A stretch of DNA of 45,436 bases from Saccoglossus kowalevskii (Eukaryota; Hemichordata; Enteropneusta; Harrimaniidae): NCBI RefSeq assembly GCF_000003605.2, contig NW_003120937.1, forward strand, positions 67,678 through 113,113, in the 5' to 3' direction. Below the pieces are notes generated by a model. That model saw only the letters and a program-made list of their open reading frames with translations. It was not told where the DNA came from and searched no databases. Below, piece by piece: positions 1-13,600 of the stretch (position 1 is its first letter; each line of letters begins with the position of its first letter). The position numbers were made by a program, and so were the translations under genes.

Positions 1-1008
1 TCTCGGGTTCTATCGCGCTATCAAAACCTTGTGTGTATTGTTTTTTTTTTTTGTTCAAAAATAATTTTGACTTTATTTCACTGAATGTCAATAACAAAGG
101 CATACTGCAACTTATAAAACGGCATAGAAGTATTTTTAAAACTGTCAAACAGTACCACTACATCACTACACCACAGAAACGATTACTCAGTTTCCCGAAT
201 TATTTTAATTTTATAGGCCACATCATCATTTAACGAAGCTCACCTTGATTTGGGGTGTCTGTTTATTTTTGATTTTTGTAAAGCTTCGATAACTGATGAA
301 TAAAATAGCGCTCGATCAGTTTAAATTCGATAATTATTTTATTTGTTTCCATGGCGATGATTATTATTTATTATTTAACAGTTTATTTGATTTACGCTTT
401 TACAGTAGCTCTGAGCGGGCCTCGGGTCTTTTCAAGCTAATTTCGTTTTAGCTCGATGACACGATTATGTACTACACCACACCATTTGGGCGCTAAATTA
501 TGTTCATTTGGCACACTGCTTTAATTTTCTGATAAGTGACTGAAAATAAGTTGAATGCTAAAGCCACAATTATTGCTTCTGCTCCGGCGAGATCCCACCT
601 ACAGATCATTTTATAATTTCTACCATCTGATGACACTAACCTCACAGCAGCCAGAACTACACCTGCTTTACGACCTCACTGTTTAAAATACTCCTTTCTC
701 AACATCACACTGCCTCATTCAGGCCAGCTGCTTTAAAGTTTGCAGTAGGGAATTACAGCAAGTAACACTACGATGGGTTGTTTCTCATGCAAAAATTCAC
801 TGGTTGTAGTGCGATCACTGATTGACAACTCGCGTTATCACTTGGCCAGTGTAAAAATACTTAATGAATACATCGAACTCGGGTAAAGTTTAAATGGAAT
901 TTACTTGTGAGTCATTCATTGTAAAGTTGTTATTCAAATCATGTTTGCCTACAAATTTGCTGTTATGGTCAATACCATTATGATACGGGTACTAAGGTAA
1001 CAACAACA
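1..1008. other. Non-coding DNA 3' of SULT-1
   Basis: AT-rich sequence downstream of the minus-strand SULT-1 gene. Only short chance frames are present, including a 66-codon one near the left edge with low-complexity Phe-rich content. I see no exon, RNA gene or clear repeat here. Confidence 0.5.
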
Positions 1009-1014
1009 TTTATT
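1009..1014 (-). promoter_or_regulatory. Polyadenylation signal AATAAA of SULT-1
   Basis: A canonical AATAAA hexamer on the minus strand (TTTATT on plus) lies about 66 nt beyond the SULT-1 stop codon. That is a normal distance for a short 3' UTR. The inference rests on position and motif only. Confidence 0.45.
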
Positions 1015-1079
1015 GTGTCGAAAAATAATTGTAATCATTCACTACATATAAAACATGTAGTTTTATCTAAAGCAATTGT

Positions 1080-4000
1080 TCAATTCATTTCTTGAGGTAG
1101 AAAGTCGAATGATAATTCCGTCCCTTCAACAGATTGTTCATACCATTTGTCAATGGCCTCATTCTGCGCCACAGTAAACTGTTGTTTCCATCCACCGACT
1201 TTACCTGTATGTATATATAAAGCACGAAGTCAAATAACACGGCACAACTTTGTTTATGCTCAGCATGGATCATGAATGAAAAACATGGTATAACTAATCG
1301 TAACACAATATGCCACATGTCAGTGGAAAATGTTTCGTAGGCAAATAACTGTCTTGTTCAATACAAAAAATATATCAACTATAAGGTATGATATTACCTT
1401 TTCTCACGTAAGATGATAATGCGGGATCAACTTTAAGAATATCACATATGTGGTCTCGCACTTTGCGTTTTTTCATCGAATCAAACGTGCACTCTTGGGC
1501 AATTCAGCGAAGCGTTTCGTCAGACAGTGTTTTTTCTAGGAATGTGCATACACACTTAACAGTTCCTTCCAAGTCCTATTATGACAAAGAATAGAAAGTT
1601 CCTTCAAAAACATTCATTATCTAACTATGTATATTAAGATTCTCTGCAAAATATATTGATAATTATGTATTTTTTTTAAATAAATTTAGCAACAGACTAA
1701 TTACTTTATTGATTGTGTGTATTATGTAGTACTGACGGGTAGGATAATTAGTTCATTACCTTTAGCATGTCTTCATATTTTAAAAACAGAACATGATCAT
1801 CATCTTTTTTCTTCCACCAGTAATTTATATGACTCGGCCAATCACCCATTGTGACTAATGAGGAAGCAAAAAATATTTTTTTTAAATGTTTGGAGCTATT
1901 TAAAAATGTTTTAAATGAAGCCATACGTGACTTTCAGGTGTTAAATTAGGCATTATCGCAGCTTCTGTTCTTCAGTTGCCACGAAAACTCAGATATATAT
2001 AGATTCGATAGTTTTGCGAGTCAGTAAAACTATTACGAATTACGAAGGTTCAGATATAAAGAAATCAAACACTCAGCTTGAAATACTATTACACTACAAC
2101 AAGTTATACTATTCGAAAGTCAAGATCTGCTTTAATTCACAAAAAACGTCAGTGTGGTGAACATTCATAGTTAAATAGTAGTTTTGCCACTCACATACGT
2201 AATCAATTGTGTTGTTAAAACAAATAGAGTATACATGAATAGATGAAGTAAGAGGCAGTTATTCCACTCGATTGCTCATATAGTGACTTACTTTGACCAC
2301 TCATGAACTCGTCTAGAAAGTCTTGAAATGTATTGTAAGATGGACTCATTGGTATGATATTTGAATGATAGTGTAAAGATACAGCAATATCTTTCGGGTT
2401 TCTGGCGACATAGACAATCTGAAAAATATACGATAATTATGTGTGTCATAATGCACAATCATTGTAACTATAACTGTTTGTTTCACAGGGTAGAATATGT
2501 TCTGATCTAAGAACAATGTGTTGCGCATTACTGAATTGTTCTCAAAGGCTGGGACAAAGATATTTAATGATCTTGCCCAATAATGGACAAACAATATATT
2601 ACTAAAAAACTAACTCGCAGCGCCTTAAAATTTCAGAATCGTAGCATTTTCCACCCCGACATCAATGGTTTTGCTGCTTAGAATTTTTCATTTTTGGAAT
2701 AATTTTTCCAAAAATGTGGCCAACTATCGAAGGGTTTTGTCACTATACAGTCTTAATGATTTTAACGGTGATTTACATCTCGATGTTGATGGTTGCGGCT
2801 GCATAGTAATCGCTGGTTTTACTGCAGGTGGATCTTCCGAAGGGTCCTTCAAGCTTTATAAAACTCAGTTTCCAGGTGGTCAACATACATTAAGTTCTCC
2901 CAATCGTAGTATTCCATGTGATGTACACCTAAAACGCCAAAAAAGTTGCCTGGCGATTTGAACCGGATAAAAATAGCAGATGAAAATGTATTTACAAAAT
3001 AAAAATTTTTCGGTAGCCAATGAAAATACCATGTTCATTTGCATATCGACCGTGAAAATACCGAAAACATTATTGCATGGGTGATAGGCAAATTAGTTTC
3101 AGTCAAAATAAGTGACTGGCTAAAGGTACCATTACTGTTGTTCAAATTTCATTTCACTCGGCAAGTATATTCATTTATCCCAAAAGAAAAATATCGTACT
3201 TCTTATTATTGTTTATTTCTGCTATGTTTCAGAAAAACGGTACTTTGTTTGCTCTCAGACCTCATTTGCCTATGAGGTGTGGAAATAGCGAATCAAAATA
3301 AACTGCAGTGCATGTGTAATAATCTACTTTTCAATATTCAACAACACTGCAATAATCAGATAAGTGACTTCAAAGTTTGGAGGGTGTAGCTATGGCAAGT
3401 GCCACAATAGCTTGTTGATTATTAATGACGAAACTCATCACTTGTGATGAAACCATTTATTGGCCATTCACTATGTAAGTAACGTTGCTGATGTAAGAGT
3501 TCGGCGAGTATCCATTGTTTGTGGCGTACGCCTGCTAAATATAAACCACACTGGATCGTACCGCTGCTTTTCTAACATTTAGTAGAAAATGCACAGCCTC
3601 AAAATTGAGAACCGGAGTGATTAACAATCCAACACAGGATTCTGCAAAACTATTCCACCTTCAGGTTTGCTATCCATATGCTCAGATCAAGAAGAAAGGT
3701 ACATGTTGCAGTCACTTCACTGGAGCTCAGATGTCTGAGCCACTGGGGGTATTACATAAAACTGGTGTATTTGTTATAGTATGCGGGAAATACTGGGACG
3801 AAAGCCCCTTCTATAGTGACAAATATCAAATAGTCCAGCAACATCTAGCCAAACACTGAAGGCTAGAACACGATTAACGCGTTCATGGGCACGAATGGCT
3901 CTAAGGAAAGGTACCTCTTCCGGGCTTTTTAATTAGTACAAGAGTCACTTAAGCACACTCCATGCAAACCCCATGCAGCATCATTTGCCGTGAAATGCCG

Positions 4001-6277
4001 CTAGCATTAGTTGTTTTGGCCTCAGGCAGAGAAATGCAGCAAGCCGCAACGATTATCGTTTGCTGATCATGAACTGTTTTTAAAGCTCAACATTTAACCG
4101 TTACCATCCCAACACTAAACATCCACCAAACAGCATATGATAAACACGAAACAGATACAAAAACACACTAAAACCACCGAAATAAAATTCCTCCCAAATA
4201 ATATCTCCGCACATTCTAAGCAATTTGGATATCGAAAAGTAATTTAAAGTGGGAGGATCGTCACCTGCGCACGTGCGGGAATTGAACTCTAAGCGACGAT
4301 AACAACACACGCTAAAAACGCAAAGGGTCATGGATAAACCCTTGTTTGTGAACAATGACACGCTATGGCCATCTGACGTATGCACAGGGGACGACTCGCT
4401 ATTTTCAATCATTCATAAGATCTGAGATAATACGTTGAAAAATTGAAATCCGGTACTTAATATGCAAAACATTCAATTACCATATATTTTTGTATATACA
4501 ATTGTAATTACTTCATCTGCTGCTCAATTGTTACATGAACAGTAAGATGATCACGCTCGAAAGGTCGTCATACCATAGACGGCGACTGATATTAGGAAAC
4601 ACGGCCTTTTATTTGGTTTATTATATAGGTTGTACTTTACTCGTCATTTAGTGAACTTGTGAAATGTATTAGGCATTTGATTGTAATTTCCCACTCTAAC
4701 AAGTATGTACTGTTATGATTTATCAAAAAGCAACAACACTTACTAGATGTCTAGCCAAATTAGGCTCACAGTCTAGGGTTTCCGTAATTAACAGTCAATC
4801 ACGCCGTGTGTATGTGACTTTGGTAGTGTTTGTCTGTGTGACGAAACCATGCCATCCAGTATCAATCGATTATAATCCACTACCGACATATTATTTTACA
4901 AATTAAGAATAATTATACTATTTTGCATTAAGTTTGTGTTGGGTTTTTTTCAGTTAGTAGTTGGGTCTTGTAACTAATACTGGAAATATTGTAATTTAAA
5001 ACTTCAACAGTGTATTTTACCAGTTGCATTTGCAAAAAAATCAAAACAGTAATAGGACTGTGATAGTAGTATATGTGTACATGTGTGTATTACTTTGTGC
5101 ATTAAGACACAGGTATAAAAGGTAGAAGTCATTAGAGTTACAACGAGCTGCTCGATTAGCTCGGATATATACAGCAAAACATTTGGCTCATGGAGCTAAT
5201 TAGTCATATTTAAACATTATTTGACATGCGGTTTGTTAGATTTCGGTAAAGCACACGCTCATACACACAGACGTACACACGGGAATATAAGTAAACAAGG
5301 ATATTTTATGAGATATACTGATTTGCTAATGAGTTGGTAGGCTCGCAACATTGACAGTGAAAATTATTTAAGCGTATTTAAATACAACAGAAAAGTGACA
5401 CAATAAATAGTGACAATGAACACAATTATATCAGAGGGTTTTCGTATACACGTAAACACTAATCACTCATTCCTTTCAATACCAGTTATATGAATATACA
5501 CGCGTGGCTAGTGCTCTCGTTTTACCTTTGGTTGTACAACAAAAAGTTGCGGGGGCAGAAACGAATCAGGTAGGTGGGTAGATATTATCCGTGGTGAAGG
5601 CATTTCAGCTACAATTTCGCAATTAGGTCGTTCCCCCCCCCCCGGTAGTGGAGGTCGGGATATATACATTTGTCCAACGGCTCTTCTGTATCAATAAATC
5701 CACTGTAAGACAATATCCTCCAAATTATTTCAGCCATCCACCCTGTCCCTAGTGAAGTAATGCAGAATAAAATTATATATCTAATCATTATTTTTTTGAT
5801 TAAACAATAGATATATTTTCAAGATGATTTTGTTTCTCGATGGCCATGTCGTGAGCATGCTACTCTATGATGAGTTAAAGCAATAAGTCTTGTCAACTTT
5901 CGAGTTCTCCCTTCCAAATAGTATTTCGCGATGTGTGTTTTGAATGCATTATTCGAGTATAAGGTTTCATTAAACGGTCATACGTGATGAGTTGTTCAAA
6001 TATCATGTCAACGCATTTACGAGCTCTCAATAGAAAACACAAGTTAACGCCTTCAAATACCCTATTGGACACCATTACCTGCCAAATAACTGTCTAGCGA
6101 TACACTATCGAAAAACAAACCTGATTTAGCGTAGGTACATATCCATACATCTTCCTTTCTCTCTTCAAAACTATCCATGGCCTTTAGACTCGATAGTGGG
6201 ATAAACCAAGGGAATCTGACTCCTTTGTACGTATGTGTATCTGTTCGCCATGTCCTATCCTCATTGAAAGTATTCAT
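1080..6277 (-). pseudogene. SULT-1: cytosolic sulfotransferase, six exons, three lesions
   Basis: Minus-strand gene with exons 6121-6277, 5526-5748, 2292-2418, 1760-1845 (or to 1854), 1398-1575 and 1080-1204. Seen: loop TYAKSGTGW split across the exon 1/2 junction (phase 1), SPRIISTHLP with the catalytic-type His, [14 protein letters not shown] for 3'-phosphate binding, LKYEDM, and RKGKVGGWKQQFTVAQNE at the C-terminus. The family transfers sulfonate from PAPS to small hydroxyl or amine compounds in the cytosol. Lesions: exon 2 holds an 11-G run and is 223 nt instead of 218, so the frame shifts. The intron-3 acceptor AG reads GG at the conserved position, although an upstream AG at 1855-1856 keeps phase and adds three codons. 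Exon 5 has an in-frame TGA at 1504-1506 where relatives have GGA or an Arg codon. The homopolymer could be an assembly error, but three lesions together suggest a pseudogene. Exon 6 of 125 nt and the loop Trp group it with SULT-5. Confidence 0.9.
2419..5525 (-). other. SULT-1 intron 2 (3.1 kb)
   Basis: Intron between exons 2 and 3 of SULT-1. No convincing coding content is visible; the 60-103 codon frames lack recognisable motifs. A weak tRNA-like B-box (GTTCAATTC on minus at 4279-4287) lies in it and could mark an old SINE. Confidence 0.6.
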
Positions 6278-7535
6278 GGTAATATAACGAAGGCCTGACA
6301 AAATATAAAATACCACCTGTACAATATCAAATGCAAAAACCGGACACTGTTTTGAATATGGTAGGAATATCTAGCTGAATTGGGAATAAAACTGTGGTTC
6401 ATGAACACCAACAATAAAGCAATTATATAAAATATAGAAATTACAGGCATTTTAGGAACATATAAAATTAAAAATCACGACTAAAGCAATGCGTCTGGCT
6501 ATTATATGTACTATTAATATGCGTGATGTTACAACACAACTGTGCATGCTGTATAATATTATCAGAAAAAGAAAACATCTAACAAATTGAGGTTTCAGAC
6601 ATGTTATGAAACTCGTATTCTATAACACTTACGATAATTAGCTCTTTTACTGAAACAGTATTCTAAATAGCCATGAGAACGTAGGTAACAGGTGAATCTG
6701 TGAGACCTTCTGTATTGGACTAGTTGGCTTCGATACAAAAAAACTGATTTGTGACGTCGTTGAATAATCCATGTATTTTTATTTTAAGTATCAGTACATA
6801 TCAGTAATGTTGGTATTTAAATTAGTAAACCACAAAGAAAAAAAAAACGATGTAGTTGTCGATGCCCGAAACTTCTTGTATATAGCATCTATGACATTCA
6901 GCTCTTTGATTGATTATAATATTTTTTCTTATATACATCACAAAGTGATCAGATGAGTTATACCACATGTAATAGATCAACCATTCATCTCATCGATAAC
7001 ATAGAGTGAATTTAAAAATAACTATATCTGCATTTACTGAAGTGTCCCTTTTTTAGGCAATGGGATTTAAAAAAAAATGAGTGCTGTTATACCATTATTC
7101 CTTACTGCAAAAGGTTTATTTAATTGTAAAAAAACAACGTATCATGTCTGAAAGTAGTGGCTAACTAAACTAATTGACAACAATGCACCCATGTGTTTAT
7201 ACAATTTAACAAATAGTAAGGCTCCAATAAATTCACTATGTCTTCTATACCATAATGATAATTAACATAACGTGTATACAAAATGTATTGTCTGATGTTA
7301 TATCATAATAGAGAAAGACAACGAACGAGAGAGACGATGGGGAAGAGTGAGAGTGAGTGAGAGAATAAGAGTGAGTGTTGATGAGTAATCATAATCATCA
7401 GTGTGTTTAGTCGTCACGGTTACAAAAAAGGAACAATAAATTTAAGGTGTTGTGTTTCTTTTACCATTCCCATCTTACAGAGTAATACACCTACTCGCCT
7501 ACGTTTTAGAATACTAGCTAATGAATAATTCAGTA
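6278..7535. other. SULT-1 5' flank, shared with SULT-2 and SULT-4 flanks
   Basis: Non-coding flank upstream of SULT-1. Parts, for example about 7190-7460, align by eye in the same orientation with 20275-20470 upstream of SULT-2, and inverted with about 30290-30540 upstream of SULT-4. The flanks were therefore duplicated along with the genes. The promoter cannot be placed from sequence alone. Confidence 0.5.
7313..7380. repeat. GA/GT-rich simple repeat
   Basis: A purine-rich run built from GAGA, GAGT and GTGA words. A similar run lies at 20330-20395 in the corresponding position upstream of SULT-2, so it predates that duplication. Confidence 0.6.
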
Positions 7536-9690
7536 ATAAGCCCTGTTCCACAAACTGTGAGATCACGCGTGACCACGGTTCACGCACCTCAGCAACCAGT
7601 TGAGTCACGTGATACAGGTAAAGTTTTCAGTCCAATACGGTAGCAACCACATTGTCCAACGTGTTGTAAACCTCACCACTAATACACACGTGCACTGGTT
7701 GCTTTATTACAATCTTGATTTGGTGTTCAAAATGAGTAATACAAAAAGAAGGCAATGTAAAGTCACTGTACATTATTTCATTTTATTAAATAAAACTTTT
7801 CATACTGATGACAATCTGACAACGTTTCATAAATACTGCAGAGGAATAGTAACTCATGCAGTAGCAAAGAGTCTGGGCTGCACACACAAAAAAGTAAACT
7901 TTTGAACCATGCTGGAAAAATACTTCATTGAAAGGGATAGTAATGATCTGAATACCAAGCTTTGTGTAAATAACCATATCACACTCAGTAAATTTGTAAA
8001 TACCGAGCTGACCTTGTATCCGCTACATCTTTATAACGTTTATCCTTGGCAGTATCTTTAGGGGACTTCAGCTTTTACATGTGGTTTACATCAGCAGAAA
8101 AGTCTAAATGGCTTACTCTCATCCACACTGGGTACCTGGGTACATACACTTTCTGGTGTCTGTGTTTTTTCCCATTTATCTTATTTTCTTTGTTACGCCC
8201 CAATTGAAGTGCTTGTAAATCAGCACGATGGAGGAGGCGACAATCTAATAACCCTATCGACAGTCCTGATAGGATCTGCTGATGGGTTTGCCGCTAGTGT
8301 AGTGGCTTGGCTTGCAACTTGTCTGAACAGGGATGCAGTAATCATTCCCTTCCTCATTTCATACCTCACTTGTCACCGATTCATGTTATTAATCAGTTCT
8401 ACTTCATTATTTGTACATGATAAATTGTCCATGAAGAGTGAAACTGTACGTGAAACTGAAGCGTCTATGTTTTCAGGAAGATAAATTAATCAGAGAAATT
8501 TAACAAAAATAATTCTGAATGTTGAATATGCAGCCATGCATAAAATGACATAAACTTTAATATTAATTTGCATTCCTGCAGGAAATTTCTCATGAACTGT
8601 ACGAAATCCAAAGCTTACAGAGGTCAATGAAAAGTGCTCTGCAGATAGATCATAAACAGTAGGAATGCAACGTCAATGAATCTATCTTAGTGACAGGTGG
8701 CATGGAATACTATTGTGGCGAAAGGGATACTCACCTTGATACTTGAACTTTAAGTTTGTTAACAGGTACAGGTACATCATGCTGCATGGGACGTTTTGTC
8801 CACAGACAGGACACACACCATCAACTCAATAAATACCATTTAATGTTGAAAAGAATCATTAATCACAACCAATAGTGAAAGGCTACAGATACACCACACT
8901 GAATTGAACATTGAAAGAAAAAAACTAACATCAAATTATTACAACACATGAGTAAAGTAGAAACAACATAAATCATAAATGCAATTTAATTTTGCAAAAT
9001 AAAATGGCATCCACATTATGAATTTCTAAAACATTGTTTTCAATAGAACCGTGAAAGCGTTGCTTTAAAAAATATATTGAGTGGTTCACTGCTAAGTCTA
9101 GACGCGTAATGAGCACGACGTTAAAAAATGCACGATACTTGACATAACTCGAGGGCATTCACAATACGACGTCAGAGTGCTACTTCTCCATCAAGAACCA
9201 CAAGTCATAGCTGCATTTCTCGAGATACATTTTATCTTTTTGAGTAGGTTTTACCTTCGCCTTGAAAGAACCAAGTGAACTTGTTCTGGAAATCGTCGTG
9301 TATTGCAGGTCAACCACATGCTCATCGCAATACAGCTTGAAATTTTCGAACGATTTGTAGGCCCTAAGCTTCATTCGAATCGATGACACATCAAATAGTT
9401 GAAAACAGCGGACAAGCCGAGTTCCTGAAATCACGAGAGTATCCCGGTAATATTTTTTTATAGTTACCCAGGAAGTGTTCACGCTGTGGTACTGTCATTC
9501 TGTCAAAGTAAGCCATGGTCGAAGACGTGAAACAGATGCAGGAAATCAATCAGAAATTTAAAGCGCGACACGAGGTGCACTCACGATTTAGCGCCATTTT
9601 GAATCAAAGCTTGACCTGTATCACGTGACTAGCAACCGGTTGCTATGCAAATTTAACAGTCTCGCGATACCTCGAACGAACGAACGAAGC
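7535..9690. mobile_element. Putative DNA transposon remnant with inverted repeats
   Basis: The flank shared by the SULT units is interrupted here. Sequence just left (GAATAATTCAGT) and just right (ATGACGCAGT) are adjacent in the SULT-4 flank (inverted, near 30265-30300). Near both ends lie inverted repeats of about 33 bp, at 7591-7623 and 9610-9644, sharing the core AGTCACGTGATACAGGT. They are subterminal rather than at the inferred edges. The core contains a palindromic E-box (CACGTG), and the right copy is followed by an octamer ATGCAAAT. No intact transposase is visible. The 100-codon minus frame inside is listed separately. The superfamily is not identified. Confidence 0.55.
9180..9482 (-). 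pseudogene. Decayed frame, SWIM-type protein-like fragment
   Basis: A 100-codon minus-strand frame within the inserted element. It contains LRAYKSFENFKLYCDEHVVD and then SFKAKVKPTQKDKMY. Those two blocks resemble the segment just upstream of the SWIM zinc finger in multi-copy invertebrate proteins often linked to mobile elements. The expected zinc-binding CxCxnCxH part is absent, because the frame ends soon after. Upstream, another frame starting at a minus-strand ATG near 9517 runs only about 40 codons. The family assignment is from memory of the pattern and is weak. Confidence 0.3.
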
Positions 9691-10620
9691 GGAAAATGAC
9701 GCAGTAGAACAATATTCACATGTATTATAGGTAATCCAACCTAATGTATTATAATGAAGAACGTGGAATATAGCAACGTTCTCATCACATTTCGCTATAC
9801 ATTCCAGTGTTGTGTTATCACTTGAATGTAATGTAAATGAATGTAAACTCAACATCGTCATAAAAGGATATGAATAATGAAGTCCTGAACTTGAAAATCC
9901 GAGATGTTAAATATTCCATTATGATGAGGAGCGTATTTTTAATATTTTTGTCACCAGTTGTTTATGTAGAAAAAAATCTCTCAAACAGTATTTTATTATA
10001 ACCTTGTAATATACATGTTTTGATAGCAGCGCAAAAATCATATTTTATAATTAGTATAATTATTTTGATTGCAATTTTAAATGAAATTTGAACATCGTCA
10101 TCAATACCAGCATATGCGACATTTAGAGTAAGCTGTAATAATAAACAATTATTTTTTGCAATTATTTTGACTGGTTCATCTGGAGTAATCCATGTTTTAT
10201 CTACCCGCTAATGCTTTTGCTGTCAAGATTGATTTATACACCTAATGAGTAGATATTATTTGTATTGTAATTTAGTATAGCGCCACCTAGCGATGCAGTG
10301 TATTTTAAGTTTGTTTTTAGATAGATTAGGCCATATTGTTTCATGGTGAGAACTACATGGGTTTGTTTCTCGATCATGTGCCATGCTAAAAAGAGATGCT
10401 TTGTTGTTAAAATCCACCGACGAAACTTAATGTTTATTTACTAGAATATGTGTTTACTCTTGGGTTCGCCTATTAGTTTGGTAAAAAAACGAAATTCAGT
10501 TTTCCGTGAAATTTATGTGTGCCACACATGTGAGAAACTATAAATAGCGGTGATGAGACATGTTTACCATAAATATAATTCAAATATTACATTTTACATA
10601 TTACACCTAAATCACATTCA
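9691..10620. other. Duplicated spacer between SULT-1 and SULT-2 units
   Basis: Non-coding spacer. About 9690-9770 and 10160-10270 align in the same orientation with about 20560-20640 and 21340-21470, so this spacer was copied along with the gene units. No gene is visible. The short frames carry no recognisable motif. Confidence 0.45.
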
Positions 10621-10693
10621 TGTTTGTTACGTTCTATTTATATTGTGTATTTCTAGATGGAAACTGCGTAGATAGATATACATGTGCATAACT

Positions 10694-13600
10694 TTAAACA
10701 TTTTGACTAGTATTTGTAAGAAAGTCGAATGATAATCCAGTGCCTTGGACCGCTTTTTTATACCATTTATCAAATTCGTCGTTTTGGGAAACAGTAAAAT
10801 GTTGTTTCCAGCAACCAACTTTTCCTGCAATAAAAAAAGTAATAGGTGTAATATTATATTAATGCTAATCAATGTCTATAAATTTGTATCTGTGCAATAT
10901 TGTTTCTTAGTGGCCCAATTCATATTGTGTCGCATTAAACTAAGGAAAGTGTTTGGGGGTGATATAAAATGTTCAATATTTCCAAAGTAAGGAATCAATT
11001 CGAACGTGTACGTAACACTGAATTGTAAGACAAATACCTTACCTTTTCTGACGAATGGTGATAGATGTGGGTCTATTTTATAAAATTCACAAATATGATC
11101 TCGCACTTTTCGCTTTTTCATCGCCTCAAATGTGCAGTTTTCGGCTATTCCTCGAATGTTTTCCAATGTCAGTGTATTTCCCATAAAAGTACATATCATT
11201 TTAACTGTTTCTTCTAGGTCCTATACGACAAAGATTATAAAGTTCATACATAAAGTCTGACATTAGTGTATTGTGTACGCCTTGTGTTACTACTTGGATA
11301 TTCAAAGTAACGTGTTTGTACGGATATATTTGGGAAAAGTTAAATATGTCGATCACTATGAGTAAATTTTAATGTCGGGTTCGGTACAAACCATTTGTAC
11401 TGGTGTAAACTAAGTTTATAGACAATTGTTGTAATTTGTTGGGTTTATTTTCTCGATCGTGAAGTTTGCTAACATTCCCATAGCCCGTAAATCTTGTCTT
11501 TGATTCCCATGCTAGCAATTAAGACATGAGTATCACTGTAGAATATTGTAATGTTGAATTTGTTTCCATTACCTTTACTATGTCTTCATATTTTAAATAA
11601 AGAACATTGTCATCGTCTTTTTTCTTCCACCAGTAGGTAACCTGGGTTGGCCAATCTCCTAGTATGACTAACAACAAATAACGAACACGCATATATTAAT
11701 TTATTCTGGGTACGTGAAATACTGTAATATTGTAAATAATAATTAAATACTTGAAAATGAAATTGAACATTTGAGCTACGTAACGATGAATTGAAAATGG
11801 TCAAACAGCATTAACCAATATTAATCCGTAAATATATTCGATGATCAATAATCAACGTTTACGAGAAGGGATTGCGAGATATCAGAGTATTTGACGCAAG
11901 GTGTAGATCAAGTTTACAGAATATGGATATTCCATGGATTTAGCTCTGTGCAGACACGATAAGATGTGTATAGTTTGATCCGACTCTAAGTGCTTTTATC
12001 TGATGTATCCCTTGTACATTGCAGGAAAATTAGCAGGAGCATTCGGCTCCCGGTGACCTTTGTGCTTCACATCATTTATCGATTATTTACAGTTTAGCAT
12101 GCATGGACCATCTGATTTTGGAGATTTCCCTGAAAACCTGATTCCATGATTCCAGTCCCCGCCATGCCATTGACCAATAATTTATCTTGAAAACTACATT
12201 AAGTGATTCTACACATGGCAGTTATTTCGCGAGTGACATTGAATTGAAGCAACAACATACATTAGGCATTATATCATACGCGTAACTGTTAGGTTAGTCG
12301 ATGGATTAAATATTCATTTATTTACTCAATAATCATGCGTATACCGACATCGTTATTTTCTCGTATTTTGTTTTAGTATTTATTTTATTGATTTGTAGAT
12401 TGTGTTTCCTGTGCTTTTGTATATCAGTTTAGAAGCGCATTGTAAAATCAGCTAATTAATTACAAATATCACCTCGTTTGTATTATAGCGATTTCATTAT
12501 TTTGTTACCAGCAATCGTACCTATTAAATACCTGTAAAAAGCCCGGTCTAATAATCTTTGATAATATTTGACAGGTTAATGACAGCTGGAAAATCAATCA
12601 GTCTTTTATAAACTTGTGTGATAAGAAGCTCTAAATAATTCCTGACAGACGTCATGCAAGTCTTTTTTGCGCATGCGTAAACTACCAAACAACGGACGAG
12701 GGTAGGACCAAATCATATAAGCTCAAAAGAACAATCAACATACAACAACATATGTGTGACAGTTTTTAACAAATTACGGAGTGAGTGAGTGTGGGTGTAT
12801 GCACTATGTATAAGGAGATGATATGTATATGTTTTGCTGATAAAATGTTCAAACCATCCAAAGACTATCAAGCATATGAAAATGTTTCGCTCTAGGCAAA
12901 GATAATTTTCATGTTTGTCCCTTTCGGAGACTGGTACGAATTAACTAAAAGATAATACCACTTTTATTTATAAGACATTTTGTGTTGGAAACAAGCGGAG
13001 TACTGCGTTTAGAACCAGCATGTTGACCTTACGTCCCTCAATATGCGCAAACGATAAGTGCACAAAAGCTGTCAATTCAAGAATTAAGAATTGCAAAATT
13101 TACTTACAGTAGTAATGATATAATTCGGAAGCTTTGATTAATTACACAACCTTCATATTATATTAAAACATTTTTTTGCCTTTTCGAGTAAACGATGCAA
13201 TGACATTGTAAAGTAGTACATATTGATATGTTCTGCAGTTATCTTACCTTTCCCACTCATAAAGTCATCGATGAAATGTTTGAATGTTGTATAAGTTTGA
13301 TTACTCGGTATAACAGATAAATGGTGATGGAAAGACACAGCAAGATCCTTTGGGTTTCTGGCGACGTAGACAATCTGCAAAACATTTGTCGTCATTCATG
13401 TTATACTAAAAATTGTTCTCAGAATAAAAATAAGAAGCGGACGTCTTGTACAATCACTCTAAGTACAGAGGAAGTTATAGTCATGTTCATTCTATGTTGA
13501 TTCATTGGCTACAAAATGGAAAACATGGATTAAAACAGACAGCAAAATCTGGTGAACGGTTAAAACAGTTTTCTCCACTAATGATGTTTCAACTCCAAAC

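Noticed and set aside
1504-1506. In-frame TGA of SULT-1 as a selenocysteine codon
   Set aside because: Relatives have Gly or Arg here, not Cys. The gene carries two other lesions, and no selenocysteine insertion element was recognised.
2665-2961. 98-codon plus-strand frame in SULT-1 intron 2
   Set aside because: No domain or splice-site support; the similar short frames at 3605-3859 and 4101-4412 were rejected for the same reason.
7313-7380. CRISPR-like or regulatory repeat array
   Set aside because: It is a simple GA/GT-rich tract without spaced direct repeats, and the genome is eukaryotic.
8209-8484. 91-codon plus-strand frame as a membrane protein
   Set aside because: It has hydrophobic stretches, but lies inside the putative transposon remnant with no recognisable family and no supporting context.
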